From Anisakis pegreffii (lineage: Eukaryota; Nematoda; Chromadorea; Rhabditida; Anisakidae), in the NCBI GenBank assembly GCA_035041965.1, contig JAPYMA010000299.1, forward strand, positions 1 through 64,000: 64,000 nt of DNA, given 5' to 3'. Every line of letters starts with the position of its first letter. Within the stretch, counting starts at the first letter, position 1. The notes below the pieces were generated by a model, which was not told the DNA's origin, searched no databases, and saw only the letters and a list, made by a program, of their open reading frames with translations. The translations under genes and the position numbers were made by a program. Below, in pieces: positions 14,125 through 24,991 of the stretch.

Positions 14125-15310
14125 GAAGGGGCTATAACAGCGCAACTTAAACCCAACGGCCCTCTTTAGGGCCACCAAAAGCATAGACCAAACTTAATGT
14201 CATAGTTTCAACGATGGTTTCATTCACTGTAATATTTAACGTCTTCAATATGTGTAGCTAACTGTAAGTGATGGATTCATCATAGGAAATGCTGCACCTA
14301 GGTAGACATGTAATGGAAAGGCAACATCACATAGGTAAGAGAGGGAATGAGATAAAATATAACAAATGAGATATGCGATGTAATCAGTGGACGCAGACAG
14401 TGACCTTCAAATGAGAGATCTTGGACTTACAAAAATTTTTGCTCGAACTGCCACAGTGGACTGTTAAAAGCCTCTTATTGTTAGTCAATAGAAGTTCTTT
14501 CAATATAATCGCTGCGTCGTTCCTTTCTTGCAAAACCAATGCCGATTCTTGTTATTAGTTGCGGTTACTGAATTTCGTTCGAGACTAGGAAAGAAAGGCG
14601 AACGAGACTGTTTCTATGATCTTTACACTCCAACCTTCTGAGCCTTCTAATGGTTATTGCATATTGTTGCTGTCGTAGTAGTGTGAATATCATTTCGCTG
14701 ATGAAGTTGTTCATTGTTCTGGTTGTTTTTTTTTGACTGGTGAAATTGTGAAGTTGCTCAATTCAAACGTGATAAAGTTGTTCACTTGTCTCACTAAACT
14801 TTTTCGCTCAATCTGTTGTTGTTCCATCAAAGTTGTTGAATTTCCGTGGTCTCATGAATTTCATTATGATTTTATTATTCATCTCATGCATCTCAAGCAT
14901 TATGATTTTATTATTGTACTTATAATTCCATTATGATTTTATTCAATTATTGCATGATTCATTGTTGATATTATTATTTTATTATTGTATGATCTCATGC
15001 ATTACGGTTTTATTATTCGATCAGTTTTGTATTTTTTCGCGTCTTTGTGTTTCAATACTAATTATGGATTTTTTTTGCTTTTATGTGGACGGGTTTTTAC
15101 AGAGTGAAAAATAAATGAATTTGTCTTATCCGATGTATTCACTCACACCGCACGAAATCAACTGAGCTCCAAGTTTGCCCCGAGGTCCCCAGCTAGAGTC
15201 AACATGAAGCCACAACGGCGGACTTAAAGCACAGTCCAGGCGGTTGTTTGCGGGAACGATCCTACTGATGATAAATATAAGAAATCGTAATATGTCGAGT
15301 AATACGCGTT

Positions 15311-15493
15311 TTATAATCTACGCACATAATGGTGAATATGCGTTCGTATTGTCAAAAATCGAACCGAAACGAATTTTGGGTGACCGACTGTACGCTTCCA
15401 AATGTCGTAGTTACATTTGTCGTAGGCCCGGAGCAAACAGTTCATGGTTGGTATAATGCCAATGAAATGCAAAAATTTACAGAAACAAAACAC
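15311..15493 (-). mobile_element. Diverged third fragment of the Merlin-like element
   Basis: The minus-strand translation (DKCNYDIWKRTVGHPKF, then VSVRFLTIR) clearly matches the N-terminal piece in the palindrome arms (DKCIYDICKRVVGHPNF, then FSIRFLSNA). DNA identity is lower than between the two arms, so this is an older, independent copy. It lies about 540 bp outside the palindrome and has the same orientation as the left-arm copy. Only this segment is recognisable. Positions 14775-15310 are AT-rich with attatgattttattatt-like repeats and hold no gene. Confidence 0.65.
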
Positions 15494-15767
15494 TTTTGAT
15501 TATTGGCAGGGATTAGTCATCGGTGATGTATTCACTTTTGATGCTTATCGCAGTGAGACAGTGACTCGTCGTGTTCATATCTAGTTTCGAAGTCCACAAA
15601 CCTTCATAGCAGTGGAGGTTTATCAGAAGCATTCGGAGCGCTTTGTTTACCATCACTTTAGTGTTTGTTCACTTTGCCTGTTCACTTCAGTGCTGTTCGA
15701 AGAAGACATATGAGCTTTTTCGACGATAGGTAGTGGGAAGTCTCACCACTACAAGGTCATCAACGAC

Positions 15768-17947
15768 ATGAAGGATCGACTAGCCGATTTACAACGGGTT
15801 TCTTATTATTCATTTATCTTTCCTGATAACAACTGTTATTCAGAGCACTTTCAAAAAGATGATATCTTCAATAATACAGCCTTGATGAGCGATTAAATTC
15901 TACTTAATTTCAGGAGGTGAATAAAGGTCGTACATTATCAGACCTACATGATAGCATCACTGAGCAACAACAGTACTCAGGTGCTAATGAAGAGGCAGCG
16001 CTTTTATCCGACGATCACTGGAATAATGTCGAAGCAGTCAGTTTATGTTATTATATTTACCATTTGTAATTTAATCAGTGATCTATATCGTTTGTTCATC
16101 ACGAGCAAATACAAATTTGTCGATATGCTATAACTGCCAGTACCAATGATTTATGTGCTTGTTGTTGGTGATGTGTTCAATTTTTTGTGTTTAAGTTTTT
16201 GTCGCGTGTCAATGCGGTCTTGAATGATTTACATGAGATGGAAACAATTTTTGAAGAAATAAAAATTAAGCACTCACAAGTGTTAATTGAACCTGGTGTT
16301 CATCCAGGTTAGTGCTTTTTTGCATTGTTTCGTTCAAATTTTCATATTTTCTTCATCGGCACCCTGAATTAAGTTTTTGCTCATGACTCATGTTGTCAAT
16401 ACAATTTCTCTTCCAGACTTCACCGAAGAATTGAATCGTGCTACAGAGTTATTCAAGATCAAATCCTATGCAACACAAAGTGCAGTTAAACGTTCGTTCG
16501 TATTATGTTCAATTATTTCATTTTATTTTGATGAATTTTCTCGTTCAATTTTACCAACTTCAGATTTCCTGTCGAATTTGTTATACGAATGATGCGTTGT
16601 TGCCTTCTAAGAAAACATTATTAGGGGAGAAATCCGTAGAAAGAGAACTAATGTGTTTGACGCTCACAGTTATAATTATTCTTGTTGCTAATCATCGTCA
16701 TTTATCATCTGCCTTATTTTCACTGTTATCATCTATAATTGATTTCCAGAAATGAATATGGAAGTGGAGAAATTGAAAGGTGATCCGAAAGATCTGTCTG
16801 TGAATGGCGTTGATGCACGTATCAAGCGGAATCAGGTTCTCGCTTCAAAACCACTTAAATATTTGATGATTTCGAATAGATTTCACTGTCTTTTGATCTA
16901 ATTCATGAATTTAAAATTGATTTTGTGGATTTCCTGAACAAAATTTCCAATTGACTGTTACAGATCACTTCGTTTATGAGGAAGAAAATTATCATCTGGT
17001 TCATCTTTTCAGGTTATGGCCTTAACAAAAAAATTTCAAAATCTTCTTCTAGCGTTCAGTCAGGAACAAATAAGATACAAAGAGAAATCGAAACAAAAAA
17101 TTACATCTTATTTAACGTTGTGTACGTTATACGTTTGTTTATTGTTTGTTTTTTTGCATGAAACATTCATCAAATTTATTGCCTAAGTTAACTGATTGAC
17201 TGCAGAAGTGTATTGAGTATTTGTATTGCAGCCGGTCGTAATATGCCTGAAGAAGATATTGATAAAGCGATAGAAAGTGGGCAGTTATTCGACTTCACGA
17301 AAGGAGTGAGTTTTACAGCTTTGTTGGTCTCGTTTTCAGCTACTTGCATAATCAAAACTCAGTTCCGTAGGATTGAAAATTTGACAATACAGTATTTGTG
17401 GTACGTTGGTTTAATTTTGGCTGACTTTCGTCGTTTTAATAGTAGCAGCAATGATAGAACTATCTTGCAGCTGATATTAGCTGAACGTGACAAAAAAGCC
17501 TTATATGATGAAGTGAAAAGTCGTCATGAGGATATTGTGAGGTTAGAAGCAAGTATCAGGGAGTTGCACGATCTGTTTCAAGACATGTCGATGCTGTTGG
17601 AAAGTCAGGTGAGCAGTTGTAAGGTTGAAAGTTGTTGTTATTGTTAATATCTTTTTAGGGTGAAATGTTGAATCATATTGAACGAAATGTAGAAAGTGCG
17701 GTGGAATATGCAACTAGAGCATTTACAAATGTGAAACAAGCAAAAGAATTTCAAGCGAGTACAAGAAAGGTTATTTATGAACGCATTATATTTATTTATG
17801 TATTCGTTGACAAATAATGATGATAATTGTGTTGATTTTCAGAAAAAGATCTGCATATTAATAACACTTATAGTCATCATAATTTTATTATTCGTAATTG
17901 GTTCAACGTTATTCTGTTTTTACGTGCCATTTTTATGCAGAAGTTGA
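15768..17947 (+). CDS. Syntaxin (Qa-SNARE), plasma-membrane syntaxin 1-4 type
   Basis: The gene drives vesicle fusion at the target membrane as the Qa-SNARE partner of SNAP-25-like and synaptobrevin-like proteins. Exons at 15768-15797, 15914-16036, 16196-16307, 16417-16491, 16750-16835, 17013-17121, 17232-17305, 17471-17608, 17659-17769 and 17843-17947 join without a phase error into about 320 residues. The start MKDRLADLQR is followed by an N-terminal Habc-like helical region. The SNARE motif then contains RHEDIVRLEASIRELHDLF and LLESQGEMLNHIERNVESA, where the Gln of ESQGE is the zero-layer residue. A C-terminal membrane anchor begins KKICILITLIVIIILL. Length and order are normal for the family. 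The paralogue (unc-64 versus other syx genes) cannot be assigned. The first exon is the least certain. Confidence 0.93.
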
Positions 17948-19248
17948 TCAACTATTAATCATATCGCAACGATTTTCTCAGTTACTTAATATATTTGATG
18001 ATTTTTTTGAATAGTTGCTCTTGAGTTTCCTTTTCAATCCTTAAAATAATTATCCCCTCAAATATCTCCGAAGTTGTTTGATTATATACAAGCATTTCAT
18101 TTCAAACTTGCATTGTAATTATTGTTATTGCTATATAATATAGTTGTTATCAGGAGCATTGTATTCTGAATTAGAAAACGTAATTTTAACGTTGCTCAAA
18201 GAATTTTTGTTGTTCTATCGATATTATAATATATGAACATTCAGTGAAGGGAGTGTGTTCCTATCGAACAGATCAGTCCGACTGTATTTTATGTGCTGTA
18301 TTAGTAGCGTTATATTTTTGACGTTGTTATTGTTATTAGTATCGCAGTCAATGTTTGTATTTATGAATGATTGTTTTTGCGGTTCGTTTATCGGGAGCAA
18401 TGATGATATATTTTACCGTATCAGTCGAAAGATTACGAGCTTTTATTTCATTAACTCTTATATGTGGCCTTCTTTCGAGGATGTTAACTCAGTGCGATAG
18501 TGTTTTTAATGTAACTTTAAAATTGTTATGTGTTCGTGGGTTTATTATTTATTCATCGATTGATTTCATTGATTGAGTACTAGTTGAGTAACTGTATTAT
18601 TTCTGTGATGATTGTTATTATTACTGCTCGCCTTTTTAGCACTACCACTGTCGTTATTATTAATTAATTATTTGTTATTATTATTATTATTGTTATTGCT
18701 GTTATTACTGTTATTATCATTATTACCGTTATCATTATTAGGCATTGTTATTAAGCGTTATTAGGCGTTACTACATTAAAAACATCGTTGCATGGTTAAT
18801 TAATTCATAAATGTGCACCAGTGGTTTATCAAAGAGGAAAGGGAAAAAAAGAGAAATTAGAAAGCATGGAAGAGGGATAAACGTTAAAAAATCTGCCGCA
18901 AGATTGAACTACTTTCATGTCCCAGACCGTTTTGCATCCAATCCTTTCTGGAAGAAATCTTGGCTGCGACACTGATGTGCACTATTAATAATTTGTTCAT
19001 CTGATTATTTCGTTCATTCTTTTCAGTTTCTCGCCTATTTCCTTTTTATTTTATTAGATTCGATTTGAACAATTTAGCTTTGATTTAATCATTTCGTTCG
19101 TCAGGTTTCTGCCCGTGATAACACTGATAGTAAAAATGATATTAGTAACAGTGCTATAATAATAATGATAGTAATAATAATAATTTATATTTTGTTACGT
19201 TTGTTTGTAAATGTGCTGAGATTGTTTATTTTAAGTGCCTATCAACTA

Positions 19249-19250
<2 letters not shown>
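17948..19250. other. Downstream of syntaxin: AT-rich, no gene seen
   Basis: This contains the presumed syntaxin 3' region and then low-complexity AT-rich DNA. A (TTA/TTG)n-type stretch lies at about 18655-18765. Open frames are short and have no family features. Confidence 0.6.

Positions 19251-19251
<1 letters not shown>

Positions 19252-19328
<77 letters not shown>
19252..19328. repeat. (AT)n microsatellite
   Basis: About 77 bases of alternating AT between catatata and tatagatgc. Confidence 0.95.
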
Positions 19329-19330
<2 letters not shown>

Positions 19331-19820
19331 TGCTGGTTAACCTTAATTTCTCATTCATTTGAACAGTTTTGTGGGACTTTTTCACTTTCATTATAGTTGT
19401 TGGTTCGTTTTAATGTTTCGTAATTCCAAACTGTTTGATATGACGCATAAAATGAGTGTTTGCATATTTCTGTGGTATTTGTTATGATGTCATTTATACT
19501 GCAGCAATCAATTTCTACCAATATTACATCTATTGCGAGGCTTGACACGGCGAAACAAATTGTTTTGGAAGGCATAACCTTTTGAATTACTTTTGTTACC
19601 GTTAAGCGTTGGAAAACTAAGCATTGTTAGTGTAAATGCTTCGTCTCTTTATGTTGAGTACCTTTTATCAGAAAATTTTTGTCCTGAACACATTTTGTTC
19701 TAGTGTTTCTGCCTGAGGGCGACTTCCTGTAGAACAGCAAACATTGAAAGCGCAGAATAATTAAAAAGGCACCTGATGCAACAATTATACGGAAATAAAT
19801 TTGAAACGGGCATGGAATGG

Positions 19821-19993
19821 GGCAGGAGTATACTGGGGTTACACTGCGCTTTGAGGATCCAATCAACCAGAAGGGCATGCGATCGATTCCGTTTCGATCC
19901 AAAATCTTAGTTGAATTTCGGTATCTTTAGTAGAGAATTTTGAAGTATAGAGAGAAAAATGAAGAGCATTCAGTTTTGGTATGGTGCCACGAG
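19821..19993 (+). repeat. SINE-like repeat, copy 1 of a direct pair
   Basis: It is alignable over about 170 bases with 20398-20566. Shared blocks include gctttgagg, gcgatcgattccgtttcg and a long aaaatyttagttgaattt stretch. It carries a pol III B-box-like motif, GATCGATTCC, at about 19881-19890. A convincing A box is not visible. It is probably a decayed tRNA-derived SINE. Confidence 0.5.
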
Positions 19994-20084
19994 CCTGGAA
20001 TGGGGCCGGCGTCTTAGAAAAGAAGTGGAGAGATGGAGATATCGTCAAGAGAAATCGTAACCAATGATGCATAATTTTAAAAAA

Positions 20085-20290
20085 ATGATACTCTGTGTAT
20101 CCAAAATTTTTGGCTCCGGCTCCGTCTGTGCATCTTTCAATTTTCGACTTCGACTGCAACTCCGCATTTTCGATATTTCTACTCCAGTTCCATTTTAAAA
20201 CTTCAACGCCGTTCTTAACTCCGAAATTTGCTTTATTCCGTCACGGCCTCGAAAAAAACTATCGTGTTAATCTTAGCTCCGGTTAACGAA
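20085..20290 (-). mobile_element. MITE-like element rich in GGAGC(T/C) motifs
   Basis: The reverse complement carries recurrent ggagttgcag, ggaactggag and cggagccggagcc motifs. The element at 32588-32864 has the same motifs in the opposite orientation. No terminal repeats are clear here. It sits between the two SINE-like copies. Confidence 0.4.
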
Positions 20291-20397
20291 TGCTGCTGTA
20301 ATCTTTTTTAAGAGAGCAAAAGGAATATTTTTTGGCTGTGGAGTTCAAGCATCACTGTTCGTAAGTGAGAAATAGATTTGAAAGGATTATGCACTGG

Positions 20398-20566
20398 GTC
20401 GATAATGTAATAGAGTCACATAGTGCTTTGAGGTTTCAGTGAGCCTGAAGCGTATGCGTTCGATTCCGTTTCGGTCCAAAATTTCAGTTGAATTTCAGTA
20501 TTATTGTTGGAGAAATTTGAGGAAGAAAAGGAAAACTGAAGAGGGCTCAGTTTGGATACCTAGCAA
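20398..20566 (+). repeat. SINE-like repeat, copy 2 of a direct pair
   Basis: This is the better preserved copy. The B box GTTCGATTCC (20458-20467) matches the tRNA consensus exactly, and agcctgaagcg upstream resembles a tRNA anticodon-arm region. It is in direct orientation about 577 bp downstream of copy 1. Positions 20570-22540 otherwise hold no recognisable gene. Confidence 0.55.
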
Positions 20567-21940
20567 CGGACGTGTGATTTGTTGGCGACTGATCGTTACG
20601 GCACTCGATGACCTTCAGTTTCTGGTGTTCACCGAATAAAGTCTTTTTCGGTTCTCGGGCGATGGTCATTGACTATTATTATAGTTGTTATTATTATTTA
20701 ATGTTATTATTATTATTAATTTTCAACGAAAAATTATTCAGTGTAATGTCCGTGATTGGTGTGCTCATCATCGCACGCTAATTGCATAATGATCAGCAGC
20801 AGTATCATGTGTCATTATGCTCAAGGACTTATGAGAAGAGATTAACTGCTAATTGAATGTAAGTTACCACACGGAATCTTGCTAATGGCAAGGGTATGTG
20901 TTGTTGTTATATGATGCGTTATCGTCATCGTTTTTCCACTGCCTCACCTATCGTTCGCAGTATTCAGCCAGCGAATCACACTCGTTGTTTGTGATGAGCT
21001 CGTCTTAAAAGCGATACTTAATTCTCTCGACTGGTCTTAAATTAGCTTGTTTTGCGTGTGTGTGCGAGAGAGAGAATTCATTTCAACACTAACTTCTCTC
21101 TCAGTCATCATCAGTTGATGTTCTTTTGATGTTTATGTCCAACGATGTGATTGATCATGCAGAAGTTCGCGGTTAAATAGACGACAAACATCTTTATTGT
21201 ATCACTGAGTGCTTAAGCTGATGGATTAACACGAAAAAATTTGGAAATAATATAAATGAAACACCGCCAAAACAAGGAACATGTGAAATGTGGTGTTGAT
21301 AAGAACAGTGTTGATCATATCGAAGAACAATTGCAAAATTGTGAATGCTTAGGTGGATGAATGTAAAAAGTTCGCATGGCTGAATGAATAAATGGTTTGT
21401 TTAATCTGAAATATGTGAAATTTTTAGCGATGCATGCATTATTACTTGCAATCGCAGTGAATTGTATATTTCTGATAGGTTTTCTTAGTTATATTGTTGC
21501 TGTTAATTGCATATTTGTAATGATTTTTTTTGATGGTGCGAAAGTATCATCAAATTTGCATATTTAATAAGTATTCATTTGTATTTGTATAAATGACATA
21601 GAAAGGTGATTGTTCATTTTGCTTTATTTTTTGCATAAATGAAATGCAAAGAAATGGCATTTGATCTTTTAAGCCGATTCGAGGATTTGTTTATGCGTTT
21701 TGTGGTTCATATACCTGATAGACAAGGGACTGCAACGTTCAATTTCATTTTACCAATTGCCCTTTCACTCGTTGACTGAATGTCAATGTGAATGATATGA
21801 TTGTTATTTTTTGCTATCGTGTTTGCAACGAGTGAACGACGACTTGGGGTTTTTTTAACCAACCGCTGTGTGCCTCGTGGATGGTGATAAGCGAAACGTG
21901 GTGTAATAATTTTGTATTTTTTGGTTGAGGTGCAGGAGAA

Positions 21941-21960
21941 GGGAGGGAGGGAGGGGGGGG
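21941..21960 (+). other. G-quadruplex-capable tract
   Basis: GGGAGGGAGGGAGGGGGGGG contains four or more G-runs of at least three separated by single A residues, a strong G4 pattern. It stands out in AT-rich DNA. No adjacent gene is recognised. Confidence 0.7.
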
Positions 21961-22541
21961 CTGATGTAGAAATATTGAGTAATCCGTTCACTTATAAATC
22001 CCTTGTTTCATCTCTTCTCAGTTCTACATGCATCTAAAATATTTAAAATACAATTCAAAAAAATCTTTTTCACCTATTCTCTCAGTTCATTTATTTATTC
22101 ATTTATTTCACACAACTGTTCACATATAAAAAAGTTTAATTTTATCATTTATTTTTGTCATTCAGCATTCAACACGCATATACTATGTACATGTCCAAGT
22201 AGTACATTTATGTTGATATGGTTATTCGACAGAAGTACCCTCTAATAGAAAATTATTTATTAATAGTACTGAAGCGGCAATTCATTTTATTGAACAGTAG
22301 TTTGCAATAGCAGCAATTGCTTGTTGGTTCATTGATAATCTCTCTTGAAAATTCTTTCTGCGTATAATTAGAAAAAATAGCGATGAGATGCGAGGCGCTT
22401 ATTATAAGTTGTTACAAGATATCACATACGCTAGAAGGTATCCTCGTCGAATATTATGGATATGTAACGCCTCAGTTAATTATTACTTAAATGTCATCGT
22501 TTCTCTACATCCATCTTTATACTCCATGCTCGAAAGCTTAC

Positions 22542-23406
22542 AAGGGAAGGTCACGAACTTACCCCCACGTTTCGGGATGAAATATATATCATGTTGTAGA
22601 TCTCGTCGAGCTGATCACGAATGTGCAAAGCATTTTTGCGAAACACAGAGGGGGAGCGAGATATGAGGGGGCAAAGATTTTCACTGTATTGGAGTATCGT
22701 TTTGAATTTTGTTCAGGCAGCAGCGGCCTGGCCTAGTGGGTAGTGCGCTAGCACTAAGTTTGGACGCCCGGTGGTTCTGTCCAGCTCTCTGCCGAAACTT
22801 TTTTCTCATACATTTATAGCATGTTCACCCAACCATGATACTTTGCTTCACTCCCCACAACTTCTATCTTTCTTTGTGGGGATATTTTTACGGCTTTTTA
22901 AACATTTGTATCTGTGATCGTCTATCTTTTGTAAAATGTTCTTATTGCAAATTCTATCTATGTTTCAATCATTTTGTTGTAGACAGACATGCGCATTACG
23001 ACGATATGTAAAAAAATAAAAAATAACAAAATTTAAAAAAAAACAAAAATAAATAAAACAAGAATATACCCACAACTTGAAAAAGCTGTGGGGAGTGAAA
23101 CAAAGTATCATGGTTGTGTGAACATGCTATAAATGTATGAGAAAAAAGTTTCGGCAGAGAGCTGGACAGAACCACCGGGCGTCCAAACTTAGTGCTAGCG
23201 CACTACCCACTAGGCCAGGCCGCTGCTGCCTGAACAAAATTCAAAACGATACTCCAATACAGTGAAAATCTTTGCCCCCTCATATCTCGCTCCCCCTCTG
23301 TGTTTCGCAAAAATGCTTTGCACATTCGTGATCAGCTCGACGAGATCTACAACATGATATATATTTCATCCCGAAACGTGGGGGTAAGTTTGTGACCTTC
23401 CCTTGT
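22542..23406. mobile_element. 865 bp fold-back element with TTA target duplication
   Basis: The left end CAAGGGAAGGTCACGAACTT and the right end in reverse complement match almost perfectly. The arms stay complementary for about 330-340 bp each (22542 to about 22880, and about 23070 to 23406) with few indels, separated by an A/T-rich spacer. TTA at 22539-22541 and again at 23407-23409 looks like a 3 bp target duplication, as in PIF/Harbinger elements. Each arm contains a tRNA-like promoter segment. It encodes no transposase. The superfamily is inferred from target-site length only. Confidence 0.8.
22729..22782 (+). promoter_or_regulatory. tRNA-like A box and B box inside the fold-back arm
   Basis: TGGCCTAGTGGG (22729-22740) fits the pol III A box. 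GGTTCTGTCC (22773-22782) approximates the B box but has T where A or G is expected at position 6. Their spacing is normal for a tRNA-derived promoter. The sequence does not fold into a convincing full cloverleaf, so this is not called a functional tRNA. The mirror copy is at about 23165-23218 on the minus strand. Confidence 0.5.
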
Positions 23407-24257
23407 TAGATAGATATATGTGATGAATAGTTACATAAGTGCAAGTGCTAGTTACATATGCACATATGTGAATACCTAGGTATCGAATGATAGACACCTG
23501 TCTTCACTCTATCCACACTAACTTTTATAAATATATTTGTATGGGATATATCATAGCAGTATCATTGTACAAATTTATTTATGTATTTTATTCATATACA
23601 AAAATCATGGTATATCCTGCTGATACTGCTGGATTAGCTACCAATAATGTAAATGAATGAGTATGAAACAACGGTGAATAAATGAATAAATGGTTTCAAA
23701 ATAGACGTATAAAAGTTCAGTCTTCATATCCAGTACATCCGTTATGTGAATAAAGACTAATTGGGGTTTTGAAGTGGTGAGAGGTTTGGTATGGTTGAAG
23801 ATTGGCTCGCTAATGAAATGTGCACTTGGTCTGAGAACGAACAAACCTGTCTGTCAATCATTTATTTAGCTGTCATTTGATGAAGACATTTGAAGCATGG
23901 TTCTGAAGCATTCATTTTATTCGAGCCTAAGTAGTCGATTTCGAAAACATATGTGTTTTCGGTTTACTATCAAATCGATTACTTCCCGTCAATTACATTC
24001 GTTTTATTGAAAGGTTTATTCATGTGCACAAATACTTCATCCACTGATTTATATCAGTAAAGTATTATATCAAGTTTCGTTGGGGAATAGTTCTCGCGTG
24101 TCCCCATTACATAAATCTACCCAGCTTACTTACGAATTCTCAGCCGTGCTCCTCGTCGCTTAGTGGTGGTACATCTTGCTGTAAGTTATCATAATATTAG
24201 TCCTATTTAAATTATTAGTGCAACATATTCATGTGATATTCGCGACGTATTAAATGT

Positions 24258-24345
24258 GTTGTTTGCGAATTCTGGACGATTTTCTAATCCCGGGATCAGG
24301 ATTAAATCTTGGGGTTATTTTCCAGTCCCGAGATCCAGGAACTTT
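24258..24345 (+). repeat. Dispersed repeat with GATCCCGGGATC-type core, copy 1
   Basis: The block runs from gtttgcgaattctgg through cgattttctaatcccgggatc to a cccgagatccagg stretch. The reverse complement of 44645-44723 has the same order of motifs (gtttgcaaac, cgatttttcaattccgggatc). This suggests a dispersed non-autonomous element, possibly hAT-related because a hAT fragment follows at 24797. Positions 23410-24257 show nothing recognisable. Confidence 0.5.
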
Positions 24346-24796
24346 TCAACTATAAAAGTTTCACATGTTCAACGCATTTTTTGAACCAATGCGTTCATAA
24401 TTTATCAGAAAGCACTTTACCCAACAAATCATACAGATAATAGTATTGAAAAATAAGGAATCAGATCATCAACATCGCCAGACAAGTTCAATTCCGAATA
24501 ACGTTTTTTGCAAAACAATGAACAAGAATTTCATAATGTCATCATTCTTATTTTGTAGTTCGTCATCACCGTTGCTTTGTCTTCCATTTATTATGGTCCA
24601 TCAGTTTTGCATTTATTTTTAAAATATGCCTGCAAACGATGCAAGTTCGCCCGGATATATTTAAAAATTACAGCGAAAGCATAATCATTCCCATTGCTGG
24701 GAATATTTCCTTGTAATAAAAGAAAATTAAACTGCGAAATGTAAATTGTATGTTGAAATTAATGAAGCAAACGGATCGTCCACGTAGGGACTAGTT

Positions 24797-24991
24797 TTGC
24801 CTCCAAAATCGAAGCACGATACAATATTTTGCAATGGAATAAATGCTTTGGAGGTCAGAAGAGACCCACCGATTACCAAATTCTTCAAACCTAATCCTGC
24901 ACTAACTAACGATCCATATAATGAAATGATCGCCAAGCTTTGCTCTGTTGACGGTTTGAGTTTTAATACTGCTGCGAAAAGGAATGAGTGA
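24797..24991 (+). pseudogene. hAT-type transposase N-terminal fragment
   Basis: The open frame reads PPKSKHDTIF, then ITKFFKPNPALTNDP, then IAKLCSVDGLSFNTAAKRNE and stops. In hAT transposases and ZBED proteins a BED zinc finger is typically followed by such a linker and an 'ai.k.v..d.lpF...' motif, which IAKLCSVDGLSFNTA resembles. The zinc-binding residues and the catalytic part are missing, so this is a relic. I infer the family from the motif only. Confidence 0.45.

Noticed and set aside
22700..22805. Functional tRNA gene
   Set aside because: A and B boxes are present, but acceptor, D and T stems do not form a proper cloverleaf. It lies inside an inverted-repeat transposon.
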